Shown here piece after piece: positions 1-12,150 of a DNA stretch of 64,000 nucleotides. Source of the stretch: Thereva unica. Its lineage: Eukaryota > Arthropoda > Insecta > Diptera > Therevidae. The stretch's first letter is position 1, and each line of letters begins with the position of its first letter. The notes under the pieces were generated by a model. It was given only the letters and a program-made list of their open reading frames with translations, did not search any database and was not told the origin of the DNA. Location: NCBI GenBank assembly GCA_949987705.1, contig OX465282.1:13938501-14002500 (forward strand), in the 5' to 3' direction. The position numbers and the translations under genes are program-made.

Positions 1-700
1 TGGCTTTCACATAGTGCCAAACAGTTCTTTGGACGACTGTGCCGGTTTTGGTAGAAGATGGATATAGGAAATTAGCGCTGACTAGTTTGTGGACCAAGTT
101 GCCAAGGGATGATCTTACCTCGACGGTGTATCGAGTGATTACTGGCTTCTGTATAGAAAACAGAGGAATATGACGTGGTCACGAAGAATTATTTTCAGAA
201 CAGGTGCTATTCTGCACCTTTTGGAACACCACGTCATTCATAATATACATGGCGACTCCCCTATGGAAGGAGAAATTGTGCACTAATGTATAACCAGTCT
301 CCTGGAATCGTTCGAGATCAGTATAAAGTGACTTGAGCTTCACTTAGTGCGAGTATGGCCGGGACACGGCGATGAAGATCACAGCAAGGAAATTCGCAAG
401 GAGGCCTCTGTTATTACAAAAAACGATAGAAAAATCTTCGTTTTTGTTTCGGGCCTTTCCTGCACAAGTTCCATGACCTCATTTGTGGCTAACTTTGCCG
501 GCGATGCATCCATCGGGGTTACTGGGAACAGTCCTTTTGCAGTGTTATGCCTGATTAAACAAGACGATTCCTATCAGCTGGATGATATTGGTTGGGTTCG
601 TCGGCGATGTCTAGCTGCGAGTGCGGGAGAGGTGGGAACAGGAAAAAACTTACTTGTTGTCCGTCAGTATTGTTGTTGTAAGTCCTGTGCTTGCTGATGT
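1..700. other. No supported gene
   Basis: Mixed-composition DNA with one 116-codon open frame at 347-697 (+). That frame shows no recognisable domain, no start context and no splice signals that would tie it to a gene. I see nothing else identifiable here. It may be eroded transposon sequence. Confidence 0.5.
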
Positions 701-1795
701 TCACTATTTTTTCATCGAGCGACCGATATAGATTGGAATGCCGACACAGCCACTCTGGGATAGTGGGAAAGAAGTAAACTAGATTTACTTGTAAATCTTT
801 TAATTTTGTCTGAAAATTACTTTTAAAGAAATGCTCAATTAACGAAATTGCGTTTTTATCCAGTCTGCTCTATACGCGTTCCCCCTGTAGAAACCTAGAG
901 AAGTATTTTAGGCCGTGTTGTTTTCTTTTTTGATAAACATGTTAAGAATTTTTCATACAATAATAATGTTATCCCTAATATAAACAGCGCTTATGTACCT
1001 AACCACCATTCATAAAAATAGTGTACAGATTTAAAAATAATAATATTGCATTACATAAATCAAAAGAATATTTTGAAATGAAAAAAATAGCTTTAATCTG
1101 ATATAATATTGCCAACAAGTCCTTAAATAATTAAAAAAAAACATTATTTTCCACTTTTCTTCTCTTTCTTTCTTTCTCGTGTTTTGTTTAAATAAGAATT
1201 TCACAATAATACAACACAACAACATTCATGCTTCGACTTTTCACATATAACTACCGTGCATATCCACATAAACTTCTCTTATCCTTTATATATGTATAAA
1301 ATCCTGTACGGTATAAAAGAAGACGAAAAAAAAATCGTTACATGTTTCTTTTTTTTTGTTTTAAAACTAACTATGAAACTTTGTCTCCAACTAGATTTAA
1401 CTAAAAAAGAAAAATTATAATCTCTACAAATATAACAGATAAATTCTTTTTTTTTTAATATTTTTTATAAAGTTATGTACCTACTTAATAAAATGAATTT
1501 CTTTATTTGTTTTTATATTTTAATTTTTTGTGTTTTGTTTTTCACTTTCTTTTTAAAAATAAACTTTACACTTTGCCGTTTTCTACCTGTACGTATTTTT
1601 TCTTTTCTCGTTATGGCGGTTGTGTGTCGGTAGTTAAACATAAAAAAAAAAAATTTGTAAAAATAAATTTTCTTAATTTTCTTAGCTTCATAATAAATAT
1701 TGAATTATTTGGAAAACTAATAAAAAATTGTTTTTTCTTAATGTTTATAACATTTTTCTTTTCATTGTTTTTTTTTCGCTAATTTTTTATTAAGA
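701..1795. other. AT-rich region downstream of PCIF1 (3'UTR and intergenic)
   Basis: Very AT-rich, with long A and T runs and no coding potential. It lies directly 3' of the PCIF1 stop codon (minus strand) and probably holds its 3'UTR. A minus-strand AATAAA lies at 1791-1786, only a few bases past the stop, and more AATAAA-like words occur further downstream, for example near 1501-1506. The true poly(A) site cannot be decided from sequence alone. Confidence 0.5.
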
Positions 1796-4700
1796 CTAAA
1801 CAGGATTTGATGTCGCCACTGGTTCAGCATTATTTGAAGTTTCTGTCGTTGTTGCGGTTTGTGGTGGCTGCTGTTGTTGTTGTTGCTGCTGCTGCTGTTG
1901 CTGTTGTTGCTGATGTTGCTGCTGTGCCGCCTTATCTCGTTCCTTATCCCGGACCGGCCGGAATGCCTCACGTAAGGCTTCCACACGATTCTCACTGGGT
2001 CCCCATCGTGCAAAGCCAGCGTTATTTTGTAGCCAAACAACAACTGTTCCGTGCATACTTTTAACATTTACTTCAGATCTAGATAATGAATGGGGAATAA
2101 GATATTATGGAGTAGTTAAAGGATTTTGCTAGATAAAGAGATAGAAAGTACTTCGGTATTATGTGTTGATATCCGTGACGATATTCGTGTGCCATTCCAA
2201 GAACAACTACTGATCGCCTCTTGTAAATGTTTTCTTCTAATTTTGCTAGGCATTTCCATTCTGGAAGAAATACTATAAAGCTGGAAAAATAAAAATAAAA
2301 TAAATAGTAGTAGAATTAATGGTCTTTACTTAGTGATGTTTCGGCTTTAAAAGTAATTTTGATCACTGCATAAAGTTCATATCAGGGGCCTTATTCTCTA
2401 TTACAATACTCAAATGCTTTTCACTCGAAACTGTTATCCGAAACTAAAATGCTTCCGTATTCCCTATTACAATAATGCTTCCTCTCGTAGAAATGTTCAC
2501 GAAAGAAAAGAAAATGAGCGCAAGAGCTTGCAATTGTATCGTCCACACCTAAAATTTTATAAATTGCTCGATTACCCTTGAGCTTTCGAGTAAAAATCTA
2601 ACAATATTGTTCCAGTTTCGAGACAGTTTTGTAATACAGAATACCACTTTGGCAGTTTCGAGAAAAATTCTCACAATATTGTAATAGAGAATAAGGCCCC
2701 AGTAATTTACTATTTAAAAACTTCAGCTCCTCACCAACCCACTTAAATTGACGGTACTCTACTTTGTTACTCTTGCGACTTCAATAATGAAAGAAGAGCC
2801 CGTGACAAATCGTGTCTAGCGGACGATCGCGGAGTTGTGTAAAACGAATGGTTGATTCATTCCAGCGTCGTATGGGAACTAATGGACCCAGTACTGAAAG
2901 CCGAGTCGTCGCGACACAACAATTCGTTTCAGTTGAAGAAAGTGTCGTTTCAGCCGAATCATAACTTTCAATACAGGGGCCTAAACTCAACTTAGCTTTT
3001 CCACTCAATACCCTTATCTTGAAAGTCGGAATTCGACTGAAACACTTTCTTCAACTCAAACTCATAAAACACGACTCGACTTTCAGCAAAGAGACCATTA
3101 TGCGACTTGATGCTGATCCTCTGACATGGCGCCTCACAGCTCTCACTACAAATCTCCTACGATAACCTTCAAGTGTTGACGCTGTTATCTCTGAATGGAT
3201 GATGGATAACCCCCAGCGGGACGGAGGAGGACGAATGCAGTAGGTGATAGGGAGCGAAAATGAAAATCTGGCCAAACAATCCTTTGACTAGAATGCGTCG
3301 AGCTGGAGAACCGAGAACAAAGTGGAGGAGAACTCTATTAGCAGAGGCCTCAACCACTTGAAGATCCTGGACGGAGGTGAGAGCTGTCGCGCAAAATCAC
3401 TGTCGCTATTACGATCTCCCGTGAACATTAGGCCTACCTAGTTGTATAACACCTTGTCCTGATATGGATGCTCTGTTAGGGTGTGAGATGAATAGAACTT
3501 TGATGACACACACCGAACGCTCCTTGCTATGCCATTTTTTACGGCTAGGGATCTGATTATGTTGGAACTGCGATAAATGGCTAGAGAGTTTTGAATTACT
3601 GCAACGATTGAAGCGAGCCCCACTCAACATCGTTGGAAACATTGCTGGAGCACTATTTGGGAGCCTCAATTCCGAATAGGCTGAAAAACTATCAGACACA
3701 ATAAATAATATACGAAGCAATGAAAACAATCTTTTAGATCTGATCAAAAATCAGACTCACGTAGACTTCACCCTGTGTATTCAAAAATGATCACCAGGCA
3801 ACAGAGATGCGCCCGTCTGCCGAATTCCTTTTGATTAATCTAGACAAGGACAATTATCCAATCAACATGCAGGAATTCGCGCTATGTAAGACCTTCGGCG
3901 AATCGGTTCACATCTGTATTCAACAACACCCAATTTATCGAAAACGGTGCAAACATCAGCTCCTGCGAACTCAACCTCATCACTTACCTCGAGCCAACCA
4001 ACAGATGTAAAATAATCAAAGCCTAAGAACTCCCTCAATAGACTCAGCTCTACAATCTTAACAAATGGAGAATGGAGTCTGTGCGTAAAACCACTCTTGT
4101 CACAACCATTTGTGGCGATGCAACTGCTTAACAAGCCCTTCAATTAAGAGGAATTTTGAGTATGGGAAGCAATTATGAACTTCAATCAAATAACATCTAT
4201 CCGAAATCAATGAAATTTTCGTTCAATCCTACAAAAATTCTCAGAGATTTGTTACACTTGGAAGGTCAGGAAGCTCTTCTCAAGTTTACGGCACCTATTA
4301 CTTATCGTTATTTTGAGAAAATTAAGAATTTACAAGACCTCAAAAGGAATGAAATTCTTCCCCATAAAATAGACTCAAACAACACACACCAATTTGCATT
4401 GAGATGCACAACCCTTGTAATTGCTGCATTAACAGCGTCCACCATATTGTTCATCAAGTGGTACAGAAAGAAACAGACATTCAGAGGCAGGCCAATTCCA
4501 GCCACAAGATTTGTAATCGATCCGGAACTCATCAATTGCCCAGATGCTGGTCAAGGTGGGAGAAGATGTTAAGATATGCTAAAATTATCATCAAATTCAA
4601 AAACACAAGAAAAATCTTCCAGACGTAATTTGACGACTCTTCTGTTCTAGCCGAAAATGTGGATCGAGCTAACAGAATGTTTACAGTATGACTGAACATC

Positions 4701-7700
4701 TTGAACGATAGTAGTGGAGAAAAGTAGCCCAAGCTTTATCGCACTCTTGTCGTTGGTCACGACCAAAGCGTGAGTCACCGCATTGCTCCAATATAAACCG
4801 GTCTATTGAAAACCTTTGGTGTATTATCTCCGCTAGCATCGCTGCCCTATTCGTTTATAGCAGTTCCAACATAATCAAACCATAAGAAATTGTTAGGGCG
4901 CAATGTGAAAGATGTCAGGAGACTTGCTGGCCCGATTACCGGGCCCTGAATTACCACTTTCGAGGATGGGAAGGGTTTAAGGATCACACCTGACCCCACG
5001 ATAGCGAAGAGCAAGGTCTCGTTGTTTAGACCTGCTCGAACCGTCAAGTCTAAGCGGCCACTAGGCAGACTGCTGAATATGTTCAAACGGTCTGGCCTAT
5101 AAATATGAGGTATAGTGGTGTATTACAATAGGCTATGCGAAGTGGTTGCAGTGCTTTTGGCACTAATATTCAGTTTGGTATCCATAAGTTCTGGGAGTTC
5201 TGGTTTACGCGACCGTTCCAGCGGAGGTTTTTGATTGATTAATTAGGAGGTTTTTGATTGACTAATTTGGTTGCCTTAGATCAGTGGTTACACTTACAAA
5301 TATCTCTATGTGTGAGGGCATTCATCGTCAGTCCATGCCTGGAGATCTGAACTATTATTCAGTCTGAAGTTTTCTTTGAGGCAATGAGTGGAAAAAAGCT
5401 GGAATTTATTTTTGGTTTACTAGATGTGTATAGAAATAATTTCTGTTCGCCTGTGTGACTGTTGGGAATCATGAGGTCAACGGCCTGTCAAACGGTTGCC
5501 ACAATTCCCCATTCCTCAGTCGATGGTCTTAATCGGGCCGTACCTGTCGATCTGGAATTAAAGACCACGGCCTGTAAGTGAATAGAAGCTTTAACACATG
5601 GTTGGTGGTATACGCAACAACCACGCCCAGGACCATAAAGAAGTCCAGAATTGGACACTGAAAGAAAACAATTTTGTGACCGTACTCCTGAGAAAAAGTC
5701 CTTAGGTAGGTACAAAGCACAACGTTTGCATTAAATTTTGAGCCAGCCTATTCCATATTCAGATACGGAACACCGCAACCGCTGTAGCTATGTGTTAACC
5801 CGGAAAACCAACTTATCCCAATCATCAAATCACTGAACGGTTCTTATTTTGAGCCCAAAGCAGAATTCGAGGCTAAACATCGAGGAGAAAAAAATGAAAG
5901 TCCACTCAGCTTTGAAGCCAGTCATGGTGCGATGGCTATACATAACAATACGGCTTCGATATGAGATGGTCCGCTCATGCAAAAAAATATAGCAGACTAG
6001 AGCAAGCTTAGAGTAGAGGGAGATATTGAAATTCCAGTGTCTGGTGTAACCCAGTTTTCCTCTCGCTGAACCTCCGAAAAACACTACTGCCTACCCAATT
6101 CTGTCAATTCTGAACTGCTGGCTGTCCTCAAAAGCTGCCTAGCAATACAGGCGAACTCAAGGAGAAGAGCCATGGTAACACTGTTATCAGATAGCCAAGC
6201 CACTTACAAGGCGGTAGGTGTATTATTTATTTATAACGTCCAAGCTGGCCGAAATCTGTCAAAAGGAGCTCTCTTCGTTAGTTAGAAGGTACAGGGTCAC
6301 TTTTCACAGAAACATCGAAAGTAACAAGAAGTCAAGTGTATTGGCCAGACTTAACAAATCTTGTAGACACGACGGAATGTGTAGAAGTTTAACATCGCTC
6401 GACAAGACTAGGAAGATTTGACCTGACTACAATGAGAAGAACGGGAGCAACGCCAGAATAGTATCGATCATCATAAGACACTTGCAAATGGAGGAGCCTG
6501 TGGTCAGGCTGAGAATTCACTGAAACATCGACTGCTGCTGTTGTGGGAGGAACTAGGAAAACTGTGGTGAGACAACTGTACCTTTTTACTAAAGTTGTCT
6601 GGCTCTAGTAGCTAAAGATTTTATACCGTGGATTTGAAAACGTTTTCCTATGCGATTTGAAAGAGGATACTGTAATATGGCAGGCTGGATCTTAAGTAAC
6701 TTCTGCCATATACCTACGTAAAGGTATTTCATGTGTTCGGTTACAAAACGGTGCCTTTTCAGCGGCATTTGTATCCATGTTCACGACCTGTTAACAGGGT
6801 TACCGCCTGGATGATACGATGATATTTAGTAAAAAAATCAAAATAGAATAGCGGTAGACCCAGGTTTGAACTCTTTTGTTAGCATGATGAAAGAAGCCAA
6901 TCTTCTCGTGCAACGTCTTTTCATCTCGTCCTTATACAACTTATCAAATAAGCACATAAATAAAAATCTATAAAGCAACTCACCTTAAAGGCTCAATTGA
7001 ATCCGTTAAAAGTTTATCGATATGTGCAAGTGCTGAATCAATTAATTCATCAGAATGTGGTGCATTAACTTGAAATGATCCAGAGACTGGTTTAAATTCT
7101 AAAAATGGTCTAAAAGTAAGAAGAAAAATATATAGATTAATTAATCATTAATCAACAATCAGACCATTCAAGAATTATTTACCCTCTGGATCCAAAATAT
7201 GCATCGGTATCAGCGAATGCGGAACAATATTGTCGGAAGTAACTATTTAATGGTGATGCGAAACATTCAAACGTAACACCAAAATGACGATGAAGACATT
7301 CAAACACTGGCACCGGAAGTGATGTCTGTGTCGATTCAGCCTCCTGAGATGAATTTAAGGCATTACCGAGAAATGTTTGATATCTTTTGAGCAGGCACCA
7401 AACACGTCCGATAAATAAATCAAATTTCTTATCATCAAAACAATTGTAGCGATATAATTGCTCCTGAAGTAGATAAAGTTACATTTTAGTTTTGTTTATG
7501 TTACAATAGTTTGTAATCAAATACTCACCAACTTTTGTAGATGTGTTAAATTTATATATTGTGCATCTGGTTGAGATAAAGATGTCGGTGTATACTTAAT
7601 AACCATATGATCCCGATCCTGAATATATTCAATAACAGGCATCCGAGGTGAAGGAACAGCAAACTGAATTGGATAGCACCAGACTTTCTTAAGTGTCGGT

Positions 7701-8920
7701 GGCGGAGGAGGAGGTGTCGGCTCACCAATCCCATGATCCTTAAGCAGCTGAATATGACGCTCCCTAATTCGTCTAGCATGTTCTGCTGATAAGTGATAAA
7801 TTTTTGTGCAAAGAGCTTCAACGCTACCTTTTACAGTTTCTACCAAATGTGGTTCGCATTGCCGCTTTAAATGTGCCAAACGATCCTGAAAATCTTCATA
7901 GCTTGCACCGACCGTCCTTCGCAGCCATTGAAATGTATCTTCAACATTCCACTTGACTACCTTTTTACTTTCGGGCGGAGCTGATCTCGACTCAATGATA
8001 TGCTTAGCAGCTTCGGCATATCTAGAGAGTTGTTTTCGAGCATCTCCTGTGAATTTTGGTTTAACAATTTTAATTGGGATGTCATTCATTATTTCGCGAT
8101 ACATTGACGGGGAGATCTCTGGACTACATAAGCTAGGTAGTAACGGATCACAGCCACGATCAATTATCTTCCTTTCCATTAGCCAACGATTGAATGAATC
8201 TTTTGGTGCTTTAATGCTCTCTCGCCTAAGACATAAATCTTCATAAATACGAACTAGTTTCATAGTTAGAGCCGCTCTCATTGCTTCAATTTCTGGATGA
8301 GGATGAGGTAACAATGTTGGCGGCCTTTCAACAATCACAGCATTTGTAAACACTTCCAGGTCCCATGGACCAGAAAGAATGAATTTCTTCATTGGTGGCG
8401 GAACACCAGCTTGTCCCTGAAGATGTTGAGTATCCTCTGACGGCCGTCGCTTAAGATTACCATGCGCTGGTGTTGCTGAACCATTTGGACTTGGTCCTGG
8501 CTGACCCGGTGAACATATACCCAGAGGATCTGTTAGCGGATCAAATGGCCGATTCTGTTGGCCTGGCATTTCCCAAAGAGATTCTCCTGTTAGCTTATTC
8601 CAATAGTATGGACGATTTTCACGCTTTGACCAGAACTTTCTCCATCCCTGATTCACCAATTCTGCTGTTAGCTCCTCGCCATATGTATGGCTTTGTGATG
8701 CTGGCGGACCTTGTGGCGTGTGCGCGGTTGCTTCTGGCGAAGCGGCTGACTTAACTGGTGTCGTCGGTAGGGTACAGCTTGGTGACGGTATAATGCTGTT
8801 GCTGTTAGCTGCCGCAGCATCATTTTGATTTTGTGGTGCTGTGAGTTGGTCCCAGGCTGATGGGCCAACTGTTGGCGAGGAGGCACCAACATCTTTAGAT
8901 GTGCTCGCCGTGTCATTCAT
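1796..8920 (-). CDS. PCIF1: PCIF1, CTD-binding WW protein of the cap m6Am methyltransferase family
   Basis: Five coding exons on the minus strand: 8920-7529, 7463-7183, 7109-6984, 2280-2152 and 2078-1796. All introns are GT-AG, phases agree, and the product is 736 aa (vertebrate PCIF1 is about 700). Residues 86-119 are a WW domain (W93, W97, W116, with YYW near 107), which in this family binds the Ser5-phosphorylated CTD of RNA polymerase II in the nucleus. Exon 2 encodes the strongly conserved block [14 protein letters not shown]...FRQYCSAF...YFGSRG, exon 4 has FIVFLPEW, and exon 5 has TVVVWLQN. The motif NPPF, catalytic in mammalian PCIF1, is NAPH here (residues 573-576). The C-terminus carries a glutamine tract. 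Three introns are 65-73 nt, but intron 3 (6983-2281) is 4.7 kb and full of transposon remnants. The start at 8920 is the first ATG of the long frame. Identity is very secure; catalytic loss is inferred. Confidence 0.95.
1862..1926 (-). repeat. CAG/CAA repeat encoding polyglutamine in PCIF1
   Basis: A run of CAG and CAA codons in the last PCIF1 exon encodes about 20 glutamines broken by one histidine. Mixed CAG/CAA usage suggests the tract is maintained at the protein level and is not a recently expanded pure microsatellite. Confidence 0.85.
2385..2700. mobile_element. MITE in PCIF1 intron 3
   Basis: About 316 bp bounded by inverted repeats: GGGGCCTTATTCTCTATTAC at the left end and its complement at the right, closing in GGCCCC. 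Internally it repeats variants of a word resembling the ends (TACAATATTG/TTCGAGA types). No open frame and no clear target duplication, so the superfamily is unknown. It lies about 100 bp from the acceptor of exon 4. Confidence 0.8.
3590..4572 (+). pseudogene. Env-like (baculovirus-F-like) remnant of an LTR retroelement
   Basis: Three plus-strand open segments in different frames (about 3590-3790, 3807-4010 and 4156-4572) look like parts of the envelope protein of insect gypsy-like errantiviruses. In order they show a region resembling the fusion-peptide segment after the usual cleavage site, a cysteine-spaced ectodomain piece, and a C-terminal piece with a hydrophobic membrane-spanning segment (residues about 80-100 of the last open segment) followed by a basic cytoplasmic tail. 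Stops and frame changes separate the pieces, so it is a dead copy. No LTRs, gag or pol were recognised next to it. It sits antisense inside PCIF1 intron 3. The assignment rests on motif pattern only; a family search would settle it. Confidence 0.6.
4905..5165 (+). mobile_element. 3' tail fragment of an I/R1-type non-LTR retrotransposon
   Basis: Shares an order of words with 14395-14690 and 55735-55870: a 'CCCTGAATT-CCACTT' block, then 'AGTCTAAGC', then a terminal block with TATGAGGTAT, GGTGTATTACAATAGG and GGTTGCAGTGCTT. In the 14-kb copy this follows decayed retroelement sequence. It marks a plus-oriented 3' end inside PCIF1 intron 3. Confidence 0.55.
6108..6260 (+). mobile_element. RNase H fragment of a non-LTR retrotransposon
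   Basis: The plus strand encodes [14 protein letters not shown] followed by [12 protein letters not shown]. These match the Glu and second Asp motifs of the RNase H domain found in I-superclade ORF2. The frame breaks on both sides. It lies in PCIF1 intron 3, close to exon 3. Confidence 0.65.
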
Positions 8921-9064
8921 GACAAGCGCCGCCGGTGAATTTGATTTATTAGTTTTTAATTAAAACTAGTTATCGTTGTGCGAGGCGATAACTTGTAATT
9001 TTGGCTGCTGAAAGAAATAAGTTTGGTGTTAATGAAATTTAATATCTTATTTAAAAAAAAAATA
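8921..9064 (-). promoter_or_regulatory. PCIF1 5'UTR and proximal promoter region (inferred)
   Basis: Sequence just upstream of the PCIF1 ATG on the minus strand: AT-rich, no ORF, no TATA box I can assign. It is called only by position, between the start codon and the first transposon remnant. Confidence 0.35.
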
Positions 9065-9290
9065 TAGAAATGTGGCATGGTCAAGCTCAGGAATCACCCT
9101 TTGTACCACTAGTCCGTCATGTCGTTCAAGTCATGGTGCAATGTCTAGTAGTAAGCTTGACCTGAAGATAGACGAAGAATATAAAAGGTTAAGGGTAATC
9201 TGGTAGATGCATGAGGAGGAGGCAGTGAGCCTCACGTTTGCACTTTTGGATGTTGTAGGAGTTCATTTTTTTAGCAGCCGGGTGAGTCAC
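9065..9290 (-). mobile_element. 3' end of a Jockey-like retrotransposon (family 1)
   Basis: Closely matches 14815-15020, the 3' end of the family 1 element on the minus strand. Shared words include TCACCCTTTGTAC, CGTCATGTCGTTCAAGTCAT and AGTAGTAAGCTTGA. No coding sequence remains, so this is a dead 3' stub. Confidence 0.7.
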
Positions 9291-9317
9291 AACCGTCAGC
9301 GCTGGCGGGGGACAGTC

Positions 9318-9365
9318 TTGTTGGAGTGTTATGCCTCCTGAAACAAGTAAATCTCGCTAGCCAGA
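9318..9365 (-). mobile_element. Fragment sharing a core word with the SINE at 25.8 kb
   Basis: Contains GGAGTGTTATGCCTCCTGAA followed by an AAGT-AATCTC word. The reverse complement of both occurs at about 26030-26065 inside the SINE-like insertion. It is probably a relic of the same or a related short element on the opposite strand. Confidence 0.5.
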
Positions 9366-10094
9366 CGACAAGGCTGTGACGCTAACATGTGTTTGAACTG
9401 GAAAAACTTAGGTCCAAATCGAGAGTTGTGCTTTAAACTACTAATGACACGATTTGCAGGAAACCTACAGTGACAGCTACATGCACCGGGACCATCAGGT
9501 AATGATTTTTCGCAAGCCATAGAGAGTTGTGGCCGAGCGGTCTGGGTTTGCTGGACTGGAAGCAAAAGATGGGCGATCAAGAAACTCGACTAGGAAATTT
9601 GCCGAAATGAATCAGGCAAATGGCGCCTCCAACGCCATGAACGAGGTCAACAAAGCGAACTCCAACCTTCTGGAGTAATGCAGAAATAGCAGACTGGTCC
9701 AAAATCCCGTTGAAGGTATGAAGCGCATCGATTGCTTTCAACTAGGCGGAGCGAGCCAAGATCATCTAAACATATATCAGGCTGGGTATCCTAAATTACC
9801 AAGGGTCCATAGTAATACGAGTTTTATTTAGGCAGGTGGTGACTCAAATGAGGAGAAGAAATCGGATATATTGTCATGTACACATAGGAGGTGATTGAAT
9901 GACGACGAGTGCCGGCCAAAAGCTCGTTGAACATATTTAAGGCAGAAGTGGTTTTTATCAGCAAACGGAGGGAAGGGCAAGCCACGAAAGTGAGAGTAGA
10001 TGAGCGGGTATCTGAGAGCGCTGATTGACCCAAGGTTCAGGTTCAGAGAGCCTCTAGTGAGCCAAGTTGCCTTCGGCAGTGCAGTGATTGCACA
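9366..10094. other. No identifiable gene
   Basis: Only short shadow frames. A stretch near 9527-9550 (GTGGCCGAGCGGTCTGGG) resembles the 5' part of a Leu/Ser tRNA but has no matching second half. Nothing else is recognisable. Confidence 0.4.
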
Positions 10095-10097
10095 TAA

Positions 10098-10498
10098 AGC
10101 CCGGTACCCACTTGTTGCAAACTCGCGTTTCGTATCACCGTTCTTTAAATTTTTTTCTAAAAAAATTGCAACGCTTCGTTTCAAAATGTGCGAAATGATA
10201 CAATCCAAACACGATCTCTCATTTAGCGGTTTTTCTCCGTCACATCAAAGGAATGATACGATACGCTTTAGGAGGAAGTGTGGACGGGCATGCGCGTATC
10301 CTGTTCATCATCACTTCAAATCACACACTGACCAGATAACCGTATCGCGCTCCCGCATCAAACATGATACAGGCTGGATGATTCGAAACGCAGTGATGAT
10401 ACACGAAAAATTTGGGTTCCTGTTTTGTTCGTATCAATCAACAATTGAAACGATACAGGGATACGAAACGCCGGTTTGCAACAAGTGGGTACCGGGCT
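10098..10498. mobile_element. Harbinger-type MITE, TSD TAA
   Basis: A 401-bp element starting AGCCCGGTACCCACTTGTTG and ending in its complement, with inverted similarity running about 45 bp inward (including GTTTCGTATC). It is flanked on both sides by TAA (10095-10097 and 10499-10501), the 3-bp target typical of PIF/Harbinger. The 182-codon frame crossing it is not a transposase. Ends are near identical, so the insertion is not ancient. Confidence 0.85.
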
Positions 10499-10753
10499 TA
10501 AGAAGCTCCAGGGCAAATCATCAACTCGTAGCAAGAGAAGATAGCTGAATTTAGCTCCAGAGTGGGTAGGACAGCTGTCAAGAGAAAAACGTTTAAAAGT
10601 CCCCCGGTAGCGCAGTTTGAGTAGATATTAGAGCGGGCGCCTCAAATGTGGGAGGCGGCGACAAAAGTGGACCGGGCAAGCTATTCTGTCGGCAGCATCA
10701 GGCCATAGGCATCGCACGACGTCTATGAGTCCAAAAATGGAATGTTTACCATT

Positions 10754-11083
10754 GAGGCAAATTACACGGCATAACATTTCTTCCATCAACACTTCCAATA
10801 ATTCCAATAAACCGGTTTTATAGGCAAGGGATCGCGGGGAAGTTTGTTACTGGTGCATCCCAAAAAATTCTCGACTGCACAGAGCAACACACTAACACAA
10901 TCATAATTTCATTCTCGGGGCTACGAAAATGGCTTAGCTTAGCTTGACAGTTTGTACACAGCTACATAGACAATAGAATTGTTACACGAAAAAATGCAGA
11001 ACACTTAGCTTATCGTGTAATTCGTATAACACGCACAAACCGGTTTGTTACAGCAGAAAGTGTTATGCCGTGTAACTCGCCTC
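10754..11083. mobile_element. MITE, 330 bp, TSD ATT
   Basis: Inverted ends GAGGCAAATTACACGGCATA (left) and the complement of GAGGCGAGTTACACGGCATA (right), flanked by ATT on each side. Inside are further inverted copies of the end motif (CGTGTAATTCGTATAACAC) and two ACCGGTTT words, so subterminal repeats are present. Non-coding. Confidence 0.8.
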
Positions 11084-11086
11084 ATT

Positions 11087-12150
11087 GATTGTTATGAATT
11101 ACAACATTGAGCCGATTGTTCTGGCTGGCTGACACGGTGGGTGCATCAAAACTTTCCAACCAAACAATCTTTTTTTACGGATCATCAAATAAGGGCGTGG
11201 TCGGGCGTTGTTGTGATAGAAGACAATTTTTCTATTATTTAATCCGCGTCGGTAGCGTAAACTCATTAGAGATGAGAATGAATCATCTTCTAGAAGTACC
11301 TCATAGTGGACGATTCTCTTCCAGTACAGACGAAGCAGCGCATTGCAGCTGTTAATTTGGTGTACCATGTTTTACGCGTTCAACTCATGAGCACCTCATA
11401 CATCGACCTTCTTTTTGTTTGTGTATAAGGCTCAAAACAATTGTGTGGACAATATCTAAAGAACATATTTTCTCCATGAGAATAAGTAAGTAAAGCCCGT
11501 GTCATAAAAGAAGGAAAATGTGTGCGTAAGTGAAATTGTGATGGAGAATATAAATGAGCCGCTCCTTTGCAAGTGGCGCTGCTTGCGTTATGAGGGCTTG
11601 AGACTTTCAATACGTATGAAAACAGCGATTTTGATTTTGAGCTCTAACTGCTAAAGTTGGAGAAAGGTTCCAACATTTTCTTAATTTGTCGGAAAATGGC
11701 CTGGATTAATATTGAGCTTTGATGATGAGGAACGTAACCTCGACCAAGCGCCTCAAGAAATTGACAGAGAAAATTGTAAGTACAAGAATAGAAAGAGAGA
11801 GAAATACGTAAGTTCGTAAATTGTCTACGAGATTTTCTAGCTACAGACAGACTGCAAGAGATAAATTACTGAATAAAGCTTAGCGGGGTAATTAAAATTG
11901 ATATTTAGTCCATTTAAGATTCATTATGTTTACATGATGTCTTGAGTTCTTGGCTTGAAATTTACTTGAAATTCAAGTTGCGTTTTCGATTTATTGAATG
12001 TCCACGTTGAAATGAACAAATGTAGCAATCTTGCCAATCGAACAAGTGGTGCAACTTAGCTTCAGCCATTGTTTTAAAAAAATATGCGCTCATCTGTTAT
12101 CTGTTGTGTCGTTCAATGTAGGAGTGGTATGGCTCCGTGCCTAGAAGTAT
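11087..12150. other. No identifiable gene
   Basis: AT-rich to mixed DNA. The short frames at 11099-11610 have no recognisable content on either strand. Confidence 0.4.

Noticed and set aside
347..697. 116-codon protein gene
   Set aside because: No domain, no splice context, and composition no different from other chance frames in the region.
1762..2067. Separate genes from the frames overlapping the CAG repeat on both strands
   Set aside because: They are shadows of the last PCIF1 exon in other frames; valine- or serine-rich runs come from the repeat.
9527..9560. tRNA-Leu/Ser 5' half
   Set aside because: Only the D-arm region resembles a tRNA; no anticodon arm or T arm follows.
10000..10548. 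182-codon gene
   Set aside because: The frame spans a MITE with defined TIRs and TAA duplications and has no recognisable domain.
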